Positions 52,841 through 61,698 of a stretch of DNA of 64,000 bases are shown here, one piece after another (the stretch's first letter is position 1; each line of letters opens with the position of its first letter). The DNA comes from Salinisphaera sp040361255 (GTDB lineage: Bacteria; Pseudomonadota; Gammaproteobacteria; Nevskiales; Salinisphaeraceae), in assembly GCF_040361255.1 (NCBI RefSeq), contig NZ_APNG01000012.1:1-64000 (forward strand), written 5' to 3'. Under the pieces are notes generated by a model. That model did not search any database. It was not told where the DNA came from and saw nothing but the letters and a program-made list of their open reading frames with translations. The position numbers were made by a program, and so were the translations under genes.

Positions 52841-53578
52841 ATGGCGATATCGCTGACCCGCTTTCACCGCAGCCATCCGGGCGCCGGCTCCGGGCATGTC
52901 TTTCAGCAATGGCTGATCATCACCGGCGTGCTCGTATTCGTGCTCTGGGTGGCACAGCAGTACAACGTGCTCACCGCGCTGATCGCCGGCGACAGCACGC
53001 GCGTGAGCCTGATCATCGGTCTGATCTTTTGTGCGACCTGGGGCTATTGCGGGGTGCGCAGCGCCTGGCTGTCGCTGGAAGCCGCCCGCTTCGAGGCGAT
53101 CGCTGGTGACGACAACGCCCGCCTGGATCTGACCGATCGCAGCACGCTCACCGTGGATGGCCACGTGCAGCCAGCCAGCGCGGCTGCGGCCTATCTGGCC
53201 GCCCTGCTGCATTTTCATGGCCATCGCGAGGGCCGACCGCCGGACACGCTGGTGGACCTGCTCGGCGAGCGGCTGGCCGGCGCCCACGAGATGGGCTGGT
53301 TCGTCTGTGGCGCGCTGATCAAGCTCGGTCTGCTGGGCACGGTGATCGGCTTCATCGTCATGCTGGCGACCGTCAACGCCACGCAATCGTTCGATGTGGC
53401 CGCGATTCAGCAACTGCTGGTGGGCATGAGTCAGGGCATGCGCGTGGCCCTCTACACCACGCTGGTAGGCCTGAGCACGAGCATGGTCTTGAGCCTGCAG
53501 TATCTGTTGCTCGATCGCGCAGCCGATCGTCTGCAGGCGCGGATCGTGACCTTCGCCCAGAGCCGGCATCTGGGCTGA
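52841..53578 (+). CDS. ExbB/TolQ/MotA-like proton channel protein
   Basis: The 245-residue inner-membrane protein has about four helices. Its C-terminal pair matches ExbB/TolQ: LIKLGLLGTVIGFIVMLATV near 147-166 and GMRVALYTTLVGLSTSMVLS near 184-203, with the polar Thr residues that line the proton path. A region of about 100 residues between helix pairs is cytoplasmic. It is followed by an ExbD/MotB-like partner, an arrangement expected of a proton-driven motor. AAGGAG precedes the ATG. No TonB or TolA lies nearby, so the driven component is not standard. Confidence 0.8.
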   Translation: MAISLTRFHRSHPGAGSGHVFQQWLIITGVLVFVLWVAQQYNVLTALIAGDSTRVSLIIGLIFCATWGYCGVRSAWLSLEAARFEAIAGDDNARLDLTDRSTLTVDGHVQPASAAAAYLAALLHFHGHREGRPPDTLVDLLGERLAGAHEMGWFVCGALIKLGLLGTVIGFIVMLATVNATQSFDVAAIQQLLVGMSQGMRVALYTTLVGLSTSMVLSLQYLLLDRAADRLQARIVTFAQSRHLG

Positions 53579-53585
53579 ACACATC

Positions 53586-54182
53586 ATGGCCTTTCGGCGC
53601 AAACGTCGTCACAGCGAAACCGACCCGTTTACCGACCTGCTGTTCAATGCGCTGCTGGGTTTTACCTTCATGTTCCTGATCGCGGTGTTCTTTCTGAACC
53701 CGCCCACGCAAACCGGCGAGATTCCGGCCAAGGCCGAATATATCGTCACCGCGACCTGGGAATCGGGCCGGCCGGACGATGTCGATCTGTGGGTGCAGGG
53801 CCCCGGCGGCGACACCGTGTGGTATCTGCATCCGGAAGCCGGGCTCATGAATCTGGATCGCGACGATCGCGGGCTGATCAACGACGAAATGATCGTCGAC
53901 GGCGTGCGGGTGACCAACGAACTCAATCAGGAAGTGGTGACCATTCGCGGGCGCGCGCCGGGCGAATATATCGTCAACCTACAGTATTACGCCTCGCAGA
54001 CCGGCCAGCCGATCGTGGCCGATGTGGTGGTCAGCCGGGTCAATCCGCGCCTGCAAATCGTATTCAAGGATCAGATCACCCTCGACTACCCCGGCCAGGA
54101 ACGTACCGCGGTGCGCTTTACCGTCGATCCAGACGGCTCGGTCAGCCACGTGAACACCCTGCCCAAATCGATCGTGCAATGA
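53586..54182 (+). CDS. ExbD/MotB-like protein with a periplasmic beta-sandwich domain
   Basis: The 198-residue protein starts with a basic tail and one membrane helix (PFTDLLFNALLGFTFMFLIA), with an Asp at residue 17 where MotB/ExbD carry the proton-binding Asp. The periplasmic part is not an OmpA or ExbD domain. It reads ATWESGRPDDVDLWVQGPGG, APGEYIVNLQYYASQTGQPI, like the DUF2135/YfaP-type beta-sandwich. It follows the ExbB-like gene after 7 bases. I infer the two form a stator, and the novel outer domain would contact the energised partner. Confidence 0.72.
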   Translation: MAFRRKRRHSETDPFTDLLFNALLGFTFMFLIAVFFLNPPTQTGEIPAKAEYIVTATWESGRPDDVDLWVQGPGGDTVWYLHPEAGLMNLDRDDRGLINDEMIVDGVRVTNELNQEVVTIRGRAPGEYIVNLQYYASQTGQPIVADVVVSRVNPRLQIVFKDQITLDYPGQERTAVRFTVDPDGSVSHVNTLPKSIVQ

Positions 54183-54222
54183 GCGCGACACGGGCCATGA
54201 TTTCAAACCATGAGGAAGCGCA

Positions 54223-54735
54223 ATGACACAAACGCTCTGGCTGCTCGGCGCGGCGTATGTCGCCCTCGGCGTGTTGGTACTCGCGCTCAATATCCGTAGC
54301 GGCTGGCCGCTGTGGGTACGGATCGGCTGTATCGTGCTGGTGAGCGCGCTGTATTTCGTGACCTGGCATTCATTGCAGGATTTACGCGGCTGGCCGGCGC
54401 GCATGGCGTTGCCGGGGCATTTTCTGCTCAATGCCTCGTCGATCGTCGAGCCTGATGAAAGCCAGGGCGCGCCCGGGCGTATCTATTTATGGGTCACGCC
54501 CATCATCGACGACGAGCCCATCGGCATTCCGCGCGCCTATGCCCTGCCCTATGCACGCGAACTGCACACCCGGCTGGAGCGCGCCCGCGATGCCATGCGC
54601 AACGGCCAGCTCCAGATCGGCACGGCGATGACCGACGACAGCGCGCCCATGACCAGCGAGGCCGGCACCTTCGCGCCCGATCACCAGCGCATCGAACTGC
54701 GCGATCTGCCCGAACCCACCCTGCCGGAGAAATGA
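54223..54735 (+). CDS. membrane protein of unknown function in the proton-channel cluster
   Basis: The 170-residue product has two membrane helices (LWLLGAAYVALGVLVLALNI and WVRIGCIVLVSALYFVTWHS) and a soluble tail of about 110 residues. The tail contains GRIYLWVTPIIDDEPIGIPR and ends with an acidic segment. I recognise no named family. A GAGGAAG site precedes the ATG. It overlaps the downstream lipoprotein gene, so all four genes are likely one complex. Confidence 0.65.
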   Translation: MTQTLWLLGAAYVALGVLVLALNIRSGWPLWVRIGCIVLVSALYFVTWHSLQDLRGWPARMALPGHFLLNASSIVEPDESQGAPGRIYLWVTPIIDDEPIGIPRAYALPYARELHTRLERARDAMRNGQLQIGTAMTDDSAPMTSEAGTFAPDHQRIELRDLPEPTLPEK

Positions 54736-55469
54736 GCATGGCCGCTGTCGCAGACTGCGTGGCCAGGCTGGCGCTGGTCGGGGTCATCGTGTTGCTGGCG
54801 GCCTGCGATGCGCGCCCTGACGCCGATGCGCTCAACCCGCTGGAGCCCGGCCTGCGCTGGCAATATCGCATGGTCGTCCAACGCAATGGCGCCGAGCCAC
54901 AGCGCCAGACACGCATCATGGAAAACGTGGCCCGGCGCGGCTTTGCCGGCGAGGCAGCGGTCGCCATTCGCCGCAACGACGAGGGCCGTCGTTATTATCT
55001 GGCCGAGCGCGACGACGGTTATTACCGCGTCGCGATCAAGTCGGTGGCCAGCCATACGCCGATCATGGATCAACCGGCAGTCAAGATTCTGCCGCTACCG
55101 GCCACCCTCGGCGCGCAGTGGCGCGAACCGGCCCATACCTATCTGCTCGATCGTGCCCAGACGTTCATCAGCGAACACGCGCCGGGCAACACCATCACCC
55201 TGGATTATCGAATCACCGACGTCGACGCGCCGGTGGATGTGCCAGCCGGACGCTTCGAACACTGCGTACTGGCCGTAGGCCGGGCGTATTTCAAGCTCGG
55301 CGCAGGCGCGGGTTTCGCGCCCACCGAGGTACCCATCGAACAACGCGAATGGTATTGCCCCGGCGTGGGCCTGGCCCGGCTGGAGCGCGACGAGCGCCTG
55401 ACCAGCCAAGCGCATACGATCACCGGCGGGCATATCAGCCTGGAACTCACCCACGCGCCCGGGCGGTGA
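54732..55469 (+). CDS. lipoprotein of unknown function in the proton-channel cluster
   Basis: The 245-residue protein has a lipoprotein signal (LALVGVIVLLAAC, lipobox LAAC), followed by a beta-rich domain: GLRWQYRMVVQRNGAEPQRQ, ENVARRGFAGEAAVAIRRND, VPAGRFEHCVLAVGRAYFKL, REWYCPGVGLARLERDERLT. That pattern is reminiscent of DUF3108/TolB-like beta barrels that sit in outer-membrane lipoproteins. Two Cys remain in the mature part. The start is the ATG overlapping the previous stop; another Met lies two codons later. It abuts the MBL gene on the other strand with no spacer. Confidence 0.65.
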   Translation: MSMAAVADCVARLALVGVIVLLAACDARPDADALNPLEPGLRWQYRMVVQRNGAEPQRQTRIMENVARRGFAGEAAVAIRRNDEGRRYYLAERDDGYYRVAIKSVASHTPIMDQPAVKILPLPATLGAQWREPAHTYLLDRAQTFISEHAPGNTITLDYRITDVDAPVDVPAGRFEHCVLAVGRAYFKLGAGAGFAPTEVPIEQREWYCPGVGLARLERDERLTSQAHTITGGHISLELTHAPGR

Positions 55470-56423
55470 CTAATCGGGACGGCTGGACAGCGTCGCGCGC
55501 TCCAGGGCCGGATAGAGATAGCCCACCGACCGCCGATACTCGGCCGGCTGGACCGCCAGCGCCGCCCAGCGCGCCGGCAAGGGCTCGAACATCAGCTCGG
55601 CGGCACTGTCTCCGCGCTCGGCCGCCTGTTCGAAGCGATGCATGAGCCAGCGCAGATAGTCACCTGTCTGACCCAGGGGCGCGTCATCGTAGGCGACGGG
55701 TCCGTGGCCGGGCACCACGATACGAAAGCCGCTGGCCGCTGCTTCATCGAGCGAATGTAACCAGCCGGCAATATCGCCGTGCGGTGTGGCCGGCGCACGC
55801 TCATTGAACACGACATCGCCGGCAAACAGCACGCCGGTACGCTCATCCAGAATCATCAGATCGCCCGGGCTATGCCCGGCCGTCGCGATGAGCCGCAGAT
55901 AGCGATCGCCGTAATCCACACGTGCCTGGCCGTCGCTGCCGAGATCGACGATTTTGTTGGGCACCACCGCCGATGTACCACGCATGGCCGCGCCGATCCG
56001 ATCGTAGAGATGACGCGCCATCTGTTTGCCGGCCGTATCGATGGTGGCAGCGGTGGCCTCGAGTGCGGCGATCGGTACGTCTGCGAATGCGTTGTTGCCC
56101 AGAAAATGGTCGGCATGGGCATGGGTGATATACACCCCCACGACCGGTTGATCGGTTACCTGGGCGATCGCCGCACGCATGGCCTGACCATAGAGCCGCG
56201 ACGGGCCGGTATCGATGACCACCACGCCATCCGCGGTCACGATGAAGCCGGTATTGACCACCGCGCCGTGGTTGTCGAAATCGAAGGCTTCGAGCTCGCC
56301 CTCGAACACAAAGGTATCGGGGGCAATTCGTTGCGGCGTGAGTGCGTAGTAGTCGCCGGCCAGCGCCGGAATCGTCGCCAGTAACAGCACACAGCACAGG
56401 CCCAGTACCGAGACGCGCCTCAT
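55470..56423 (-). CDS. quinoprotein relay metallo-beta-lactamase-fold hydrolase
   Basis: The 317-residue protein has a signal peptide (VLGLCCVLLLATIPALAG) and the metallo-beta-lactamase metal motif THAHADHFLGNNAF near 102, with further ligands in TAGHSPGDLM, LFAGDVVF and VPGHGPV. Secreted members of this family occur in PQQ clusters as 'quinoprotein relay system zinc metallohydrolase'. It starts by overlapping the SoxYZ-like gene, so the two are co-translated. It probably processes a thiol- or thioester-linked intermediate on that carrier; direct evidence is lacking. Confidence 0.85.
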   Translation of the reverse strand: MRRVSVLGLCCVLLLATIPALAGDYYALTPQRIAPDTFVFEGELEAFDFDNHGAVVNTGFIVTADGVVVIDTGPSRLYGQAMRAAIAQVTDQPVVGVYITHAHADHFLGNNAFADVPIAALEATAATIDTAGKQMARHLYDRIGAAMRGTSAVVPNKIVDLGSDGQARVDYGDRYLRLIATAGHSPGDLMILDERTGVLFAGDVVFNERAPATPHGDIAGWLHSLDEAAASGFRIVVPGHGPVAYDDAPLGQTGDYLRWLMHRFEQAAERGDSAAELMFEPLPARWAALAVQPAEYRRSVGYLYPALERATLSSRPD

Positions 56424-57205
56424 CGGCTCGCCTCATCCAGGGGCTGCCAGACACGGGTACGATAACGCTGGCCGGTCGTATCACGGGCTTCGATCTGCAA
56501 CGGCGCGCGGCTATCGATATCCAGTGTGAACACGCTGGCCGTGTCGAGCGATGTGCCCGCCACGATGCGTACGCGCACATCGCTGGCGTCGTCGCGCACC
56601 GTCATCTGTTCGGTGCTGCGCGCTGGCGTGCCGCTTGCGGGCAGGCGGATACGAAACTTCAAACGCTGGCTGTTTTCGTGCCGGGCCCAGCGATGCGCAG
56701 CGATGACCGGCTGGGTTCCAGCTGTCAGATCAACCGTCGGTATCACGCTGGCCGGCGCACAACCGCCGCCTTCGGCATCCACCCAGCGTCCGCCGATATG
56801 CCATACACCGTCGCCGGTGCGCATGGCCGCGCGTAGCGGCGTGGCCTGTTCCACTACCAAACTGAAACCGATCGCTGCCTGCGCGCCCACCGGAAAATAA
56901 TCCAGCACCCGGCTGTCGGCATTGGCATCGGCAATCACGCGAATCTGGACCACATCGTCGAGGCCCGGCGCGCGTATCTGTACCGGCGTGGTACCGCTGT
57001 TATCGGCCGCGCCCGGCACCCACACCTGCACGCGTTCATCGAAAACCACCGGCGCATCGCGAAAATGCGCAGCGCGCATGTAACGCCAGCGCGACGAATC
57101 GAGCGGATCACGCGGGTCGTCGGCTGCGGCGAAAACGAGCGTTGAACACGCCAGCAGGCACATCGCCAACGCCCATACCGCCGCATGCATGACGGCCCTA
57201 GTCAT
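56420..57205 (-). CDS. quinoprotein dehydrogenase-associated SoxYZ-like carrier
   Basis: The 261-residue protein has a signal peptide (AVWALAMCLLACSTLVFAA) and a SoxY-like half with the carrier Cys in AEGGGCAPASV near 138, followed by a SoxZ-like half (RHENSQRLKFRIRLPASGTP...). In Sox systems SoxYZ carries sulfur on such a Cys. The fused form accompanies PQQ-alcohol dehydrogenases. The ATG at 57205 overlaps the end of the protease gene; a Met five codons later is an alternative. The hydrolase gene downstream overlaps by 4 bases. Confidence 0.82.
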   Translation of the reverse strand: MTRAVMHAAVWALAMCLLACSTLVFAAADDPRDPLDSSRWRYMRAAHFRDAPVVFDERVQVWVPGAADNSGTTPVQIRAPGLDDVVQIRVIADANADSRVLDYFPVGAQAAIGFSLVVEQATPLRAAMRTGDGVWHIGGRWVDAEGGGCAPASVIPTVDLTAGTQPVIAAHRWARHENSQRLKFRIRLPASGTPARSTEQMTVRDDASDVRVRIVAGTSLDTASVFTLDIDSRAPLQIEARDTTGQRYRTRVWQPLDEASR

Positions 57206-58379
57206 GGATCGCACGCAGCCGGTCGAGCCGTGCGCTGCCCGGCGGATGGGTCGCGAACACCGCCGCATACCAGCGATCCATGGTCGGCGCGGTGAGATTG
57301 TTGGCCAGCAGCTTCTCCAGCGCCGTGATCAATGCCGCCGCGTCGGCATGCTCGGCGGCATAGGCATCGGCCTCAAATTCGTAGCGGCGCCGGCGCGCGG
57401 ACTGCCACAGCTTGAGCGGCCAGCCAAGTGCCGGCAACAGCAGATAGGCGCCAAACACCAGCACGGCCGGCGCAACGGCCAGATCGGCGGCGGCGGCGAC
57501 CCATCCGATCGCCAGATAACCGGCCAACAGCAGCCCGGCCTGGCTGGCATAGAAACGCTGCAGATGACCGCAGCGATAATGCCCGAGCTCATGGGCCATC
57601 ACCGCCGCCAGTTCGGCGGCCGAGAGATAGTCGATAAGCGTATCCGAAAGCACCACTCGCTTATGTGCGCCCAGCCCGGTGAAATAGGCATTGGCCACGC
57701 GCGAACGACGCGATGTATCCACCACCAGCACGGTATCCAGCGACACGCCGCAGTGCTGCATCATCGCATCCAGACGCTGGCGCAGTTCGCCAGCCGCGAG
57801 TGGCGTGAAGCGTTCGAACAATGGCGCGATGAGATTGGGCCGGGCCCAGAACCACAACGCCATGCCCGCGATCGCGAGCACACCGCTGATCGGCCAGGCC
57901 AGCGCAAACGCCCAGATCGAAAACGGCCACAACAGCCAGACCGCCGCCAGGACCGCCATCGCGACCTGCACGCCCACGCGTCGGGCACTGTCGCCTGCCA
58001 GCGATACGGCACGTTTTCGCGACATGCCGGCCGCCCGCTCGACGAACCACCAGCGCGCCCACTGGCGTATTTCGCACAGCAGCTGATCGATTGCCGCAAA
58101 CAGGCCCGCAAACATGAGTACGCCGAAACCGGCGTGGCCTGCCAGGCCCGCATACATCGCGCCCAACGCACCCGCGCCGAGCCAGAAAGCGATACGAACC
58201 ACCCGTTCGAAGCCGGCCAGCCAATCGAACAGCGCCCGCCGCTGGCCGTGGCGGGCCGCGCGGGCCTGGCCACCCTCGCGCGCGAGATGGCGCCATTGGC
58301 GCATACACACCATCGCCTCGAACAGCAGTCCGGCCAAAAGCCAGACGCTGACGAGCGTATACAGCTCAGCCGCCGCCAT
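57198..58379 (-). CDS. M48-family membrane zinc protease (Ste24/HtpX-like)
   Basis: The 393-residue integral membrane protease has several N-terminal helices, the zinc motif HELGHYRCGH near 262 and a third ligand in FEADAYAAEHADA near 340. Ste24/HtpX-type enzymes cleave membrane or signal-derived substrates. The ATG at 58379 begins a hydrophobic start (MAAAELYTLVSVWLLAGLLF). It overlaps the SoxYZ-like gene by 8 bases, which ties it to the relay operon; that is not the usual context for M48 proteases. Confidence 0.85.
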   Translation of the reverse strand: MAAAELYTLVSVWLLAGLLFEAMVCMRQWRHLAREGGQARAARHGQRRALFDWLAGFERVVRIAFWLGAGALGAMYAGLAGHAGFGVLMFAGLFAAIDQLLCEIRQWARWWFVERAAGMSRKRAVSLAGDSARRVGVQVAMAVLAAVWLLWPFSIWAFALAWPISGVLAIAGMALWFWARPNLIAPLFERFTPLAAGELRQRLDAMMQHCGVSLDTVLVVDTSRRSRVANAYFTGLGAHKRVVLSDTLIDYLSAAELAAVMAHELGHYRCGHLQRFYASQAGLLLAGYLAIGWVAAAADLAVAPAVLVFGAYLLLPALGWPLKLWQSARRRRYEFEADAYAAEHADAAALITALEKLLANNLTAPTMDRWYAAVFATHPPGSARLDRLRAIHD

Positions 58380-58552
58380 GGCCGCTCCCGGTGACCACCG
58401 GTGCAATACCCCCACCGGTCGGCAATACCCGGCTTACGTCGCATTTGAAGCAGGTCATGGGCGGCGTAATGTGAATCGCACGCCGGTGCGAACACCGGCG
58501 AACCAGCGGCCAATGGCCCATAAACCGTTTCATTGCGAGACGAGGAGTCACC

Positions 58553-59119
58553 ATGAGCATCACGATACATCCCAGCGTCGACCAGGGCATGAAGCCCGCC
58601 GCAGAAAATTTTTCCGGCGGCACGCTGCACTGCAAATGCAGCAGCGACCCGGTAGAAGTCAGCGTTTCGTCACAGTGCGCGCACAACCATGTCTGTGGCT
58701 GCACGATGTGCTGGAAACCCGAAGGCGCGACCTTTGCCCAGATCGCGGTCGTACCCAGCGATAGCGTCAAGATCACCGCCAACGAGAAAAAACTCTCGGT
58801 CGTCAACGAAAACGCGGCCATCAAACGGCATGCCTGTCGCGACTGCGGCACGCATATGGTCGGGCATATCGACGACAGCAAGCACCCGTTCTACGGCCTG
58901 GATTTCATCCATACCGAACTTTCCGACGACGAGGGCTGGGAACCGCCCCAGTTCGCGGCGTTCGTATCGTCGATCATCGAAGGCGGCACCGACCCGAACA
59001 AGATGGGCGAAATCCGCCGGCATCTGCACGACATGGGCCTGGAACCCTACGACTGCCTGTCGCCCACGCTCATGGACGTCATCGCGACCCATACCGCCAA
59101 GCAAAAAGGCGTGCTCTAG
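58553..59119 (+). CDS. gfa: glutathione-dependent formaldehyde-activating protein (Gfa)
   Basis: The 188-residue protein matches S-(hydroxymethyl)glutathione synthase: GGTLHCKCSSDPVEVSVSSQ, the zinc-binding cysteines CGCTMCW and CRDCGTHMVG, and NENAAIKRHACRDCG. It adds formaldehyde to glutathione, the first step in glutathione-dependent formaldehyde removal. It lies close to a zinc alcohol dehydrogenase, but that gene lies past a small transposon, so co-transcription is unlikely. Methanol or alcohol oxidation in this organism would generate formaldehyde. Confidence 0.93.
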   Translation: MSITIHPSVDQGMKPAAENFSGGTLHCKCSSDPVEVSVSSQCAHNHVCGCTMCWKPEGATFAQIAVVPSDSVKITANEKKLSVVNENAAIKRHACRDCGTHMVGHIDDSKHPFYGLDFIHTELSDDEGWEPPQFAAFVSSIIEGGTDPNKMGEIRRHLHDMGLEPYDCLSPTLMDVIATHTAKQKGVL

Positions 59120-59387
59120 GGCGTGTCGTCATAAGATAAGGCGGCGCATCGGTAGCCAAGCGCCGGCAAGACAAGGCATCGCGAGCGTCGCGTGGCCATG
59201 CCACGTAAGCGAGCGATAACGCCGAATTGCCGGGGCTTGGCCGCCGACCCTCCGGGTTGCCCGCGTCGGACGCGCCATGCGGCGTTGCGGACCTTGACCG
59301 TGGCGGGCCACGCTCGGCGGCCCGCGCCTTGCCTGACACGCCCGATGCGGGCAATGCGACGTCATATCTCATGACGACACGCCCTAG
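59116..59387. mobile_element. IS5-type MITE with CTAG target duplication
   Basis: The element begins CTAGGGCGTGTCGTCAT and ends with its complement, ATGACGACACGCCCTAG, giving terminal repeats of about 19 bases that differ at one site (AAGATA versus GAGATA inside). The flanking CTAG on both ends fits the 4-base YTAR target duplication of IS5-family elements. It is only about 270 bases and encodes no transposase. The left CTAG overlaps the gfa stop codon, so the insertion preserved it. Confidence 0.82.
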
Positions 59388-59559
59388 CCCGCAGACCGCG
59401 TCGGCCCGTGCCTGCGGGTCGGCGCGATTGATTACGCCTGTCCCCACGCCAAGCACAAAAGTCTTTTACCCACCGGCCGTTCAGTGATAATTCGCATTCC
59501 ACCGGCGTAACCCGGCGTGCAGCATAAGGGCTGACAGTTCCCAAAACAGTGAACGCCTC

Positions 59560-60723
59560 ATGAAAGCACTCACCTGGCACGGTACCCACGACGTACGCGT
59601 GGACAACGTCGACGATCCGAAGATTCAGCAGGATCGCGACGCCATCATCAAGATCACCGCGACCGCGATCTGCGGCTCCGATCTGCATCTGTACAACGGC
59701 CTGATGGCTGGCATGCAGGCCGGCGACGTGCTCGGCCACGAATTCATGGGCGAGGTCGTGGAAACCGGCTCGGCCGTGAATAATCTCAAAAAGGGCGACC
59801 GCGTGGTCGTACCCTTCACCATTTCCTGCGGCGGCTGCTTTTTCTGCAACAAGCATCTGTATTCGCTGTGCGACAACTCCAACCCGAACGCCGATCAGGC
59901 CGCCGAGCTGATGGGGCATTCCCCGGCCGCGCTGTTCGGCTATTCGCATGTACTGGGCGGCATCCCCGGCGGTCAGGCGGAGTACGTGCGCGTGCCCTAT
60001 GCCGACGTCGGGCCGATCAAGGTCGAATCCGACCTGCGCGATGATCAGCTGCTGTTTTTGTCGGATATCTACCCGACCGGCTATCAGGCCGTCGACCAGT
60101 GCGATATGGAAGCCGGCGACACGGTCGCCATCTGGGGCTGCGGGCCGGTCGGCCAGTTCGCCATTCGCAGTGCCTGGATGATGGGCGCGGGCCGCGTGAT
60201 CGCGATCGATCGCGTACCGGAGCGCCTGAAGCTGGCCCACGACAAAGCCGGCGCTGAAGTCATCAACTTCGAAGAAGAAGACGTCTACAGCAAGCTGCTC
60301 GATATGACCGGCGGGCGCGGCCCGGACTGCGGTATCGACTGTGTCGGCGCCGAAGCCCACGGCCAGGGCGACCCGGAAGCGATCCGCCGCAGCGCGGATT
60401 CCACCGAAGACAATCATCCGCATGCGATCAACGAAATGATCATGTCGGTGCGCAAGGGCGGGCGCCTTTCGCTGCCGGGCGTCTATACCGACAAGGTGGA
60501 CGGTTTCGCGATCAACGCGCTGATGAACAAGTCGCTATCGGTCAAGGGCGGCCAGACCCATATGCAGGGTTATCTCAAGGGCCTGCTCAATACCGTGGAA
60601 CAGGGCCTGATCGACCCGTCGTTCATCATCACCCATCGCTACGGGCTGAACGACGCGCCCGAGGCCTATGCCAACTTCAATGCCAAGGAAGACGGCTGCA
60701 TCAAGGTGGTCATGACGCCGTGA
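59560..60723 (+). CDS. zinc-dependent alcohol/formaldehyde dehydrogenase
   Basis: The 387-residue enzyme is a medium-chain dehydrogenase with the catalytic zinc ligands in TAICGSDLHLY and DVLGHEFMGEV, the structural zinc Cys cluster CGGCFFCNKHLYSLC, and the cofactor motif VAIWGCGPVGQFAIRSAW. The FDH-like features ALFGYSHVLGGIPGGQAEYV and the long DVYSKLLDMTGGRGPDCG are typical of the FdhA/formaldehyde dehydrogenase branch. It may oxidise formaldehyde or another alcohol. It ends at a bidirectional terminator. Confidence 0.88.
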   Translation: MKALTWHGTHDVRVDNVDDPKIQQDRDAIIKITATAICGSDLHLYNGLMAGMQAGDVLGHEFMGEVVETGSAVNNLKKGDRVVVPFTISCGGCFFCNKHLYSLCDNSNPNADQAAELMGHSPAALFGYSHVLGGIPGGQAEYVRVPYADVGPIKVESDLRDDQLLFLSDIYPTGYQAVDQCDMEAGDTVAIWGCGPVGQFAIRSAWMMGAGRVIAIDRVPERLKLAHDKAGAEVINFEEEDVYSKLLDMTGGRGPDCGIDCVGAEAHGQGDPEAIRRSADSTEDNHPHAINEMIMSVRKGGRLSLPGVYTDKVDGFAINALMNKSLSVKGGQTHMQGYLKGLLNTVEQGLIDPSFIITHRYGLNDAPEAYANFNAKEDGCIKVVMTP

Positions 60724-60763
60724 TCAAGCACGCTTGAAAGCGCGACCGGCCCGCGGGCCAAAC

Positions 60764-60793
60764 GAAAAAAGGGGCGATACATCGCCCCTTTTT
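60764..60793. terminator. bidirectional terminator between the dehydrogenase and stress-protein genes
   Basis: AAAAAGGGGCGA-TACA-TCGCCCCTTTTT forms a strong stem with A/T runs on both sides, suited to stop both convergent transcripts. Confidence 0.88.
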
Positions 60794-60814
60794 CTTGTCT
60801 GCGAATAACGCCCA

Positions 60815-61672
60815 CTAGCGCAGAATCAGCACCGGCAGCGTCGCGCGCCGGATCATCTCCGTGGTGGTACTGCCGACCAGCAGATGACGGATACGCGAGT
60901 GGCCATAGGCGCCCATGACCAGCATGTCGATAGCGTTGGCCTGTTCGTAGGCACGCAGGCTGGCCTCGACCTCGCCGTCGAGAATCGCAATGACGACCTC
61001 GGAACAGATACCGTCGAGAGCGGCCTTGGCATCGTCGAGCTTCTTGCGGCATTCGTCGCTGGCATCGCCTACATAGACCAGATGACAGACCACGCCCGCG
61101 AACAGCGGGCTGGCCGCGATACGTTCGATCATCGCCTTAGACGTGCGGCTGCCGTCGAAGGCGACGACGATCCGCTCGGGGGTTTTGAACGTAGGCGGCG
61201 TGATCAGCATTGGGCAATGCAGTGAACGAATCACCCGTTCGAGATTCGAGCCCAGATGTTCATGCGCCGTATCCGCGGTTTCGCCGCGCTTGCCCAGCAC
61301 CAGCAGGCGCGTGGCGCCTTCCAGTTCCACCAGGGTTTCGGCCAGCGCGCCGTGGCGCTGACGCGAAGCGGCATTCGCCACCCCATCGGCCGCGGCCCGT
61401 TCGCAGGCGGCCTCGAGCATGATCCGGCCCTGCTCGCGCTCCAGACGGGCGCGTTGCTCGTCGAGTTGCGCCAGCTCGGAAAGCAGATGCTCGCGCGAAC
61501 CCAGGCCAATCTGACCACTTACATCGGACTCGGCCGCGCGGCCGGTCTTGTCGATGACGTGCACGAAGGTCAGCCCGATCTCCAGGCGCAGGCTCGCCCA
61601 GGCTGCGGCATCGCAGACGGCCTGCGAATAAGCCGAGCCATCGATACAGGCGGTGACGTGGCGCTCGCTCAT
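60815..61672 (-). CDS. universal stress protein, tandem domain
   Basis: The 285-residue protein contains two UspA domains. The first starts HVTACIDGSAYSQAVCDAAA and the second IVVAFDGSRTSKAMIERIAA. The second ends with VMGAYGHSRIRHLLVGSTTT (nucleotide-binding GxxGHSRxxxxxxGS-like) and PVLILR. Tandem Usp proteins bind ATP and protect against envelope or oxidative stress. It lies 26 bases downstream of the SulP transporter gene on the same strand, likely in one transcript, a pairing also seen in other proteobacteria. Confidence 0.92.
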   Translation of the reverse strand: MSERHVTACIDGSAYSQAVCDAAAWASLRLEIGLTFVHVIDKTGRAAESDVSGQIGLGSREHLLSELAQLDEQRARLEREQGRIMLEAACERAAADGVANAASRQRHGALAETLVELEGATRLLVLGKRGETADTAHEHLGSNLERVIRSLHCPMLITPPTFKTPERIVVAFDGSRTSKAMIERIAASPLFAGVVCHLVYVGDASDECRKKLDDAKAALDGICSEVVIAILDGEVEASLRAYEQANAIDMLVMGAYGHSRIRHLLVGSTTTEMIRRATLPVLILR

Positions 61673-61698
61673 GAAATCTCCTCGATTACTTGTCGTTT

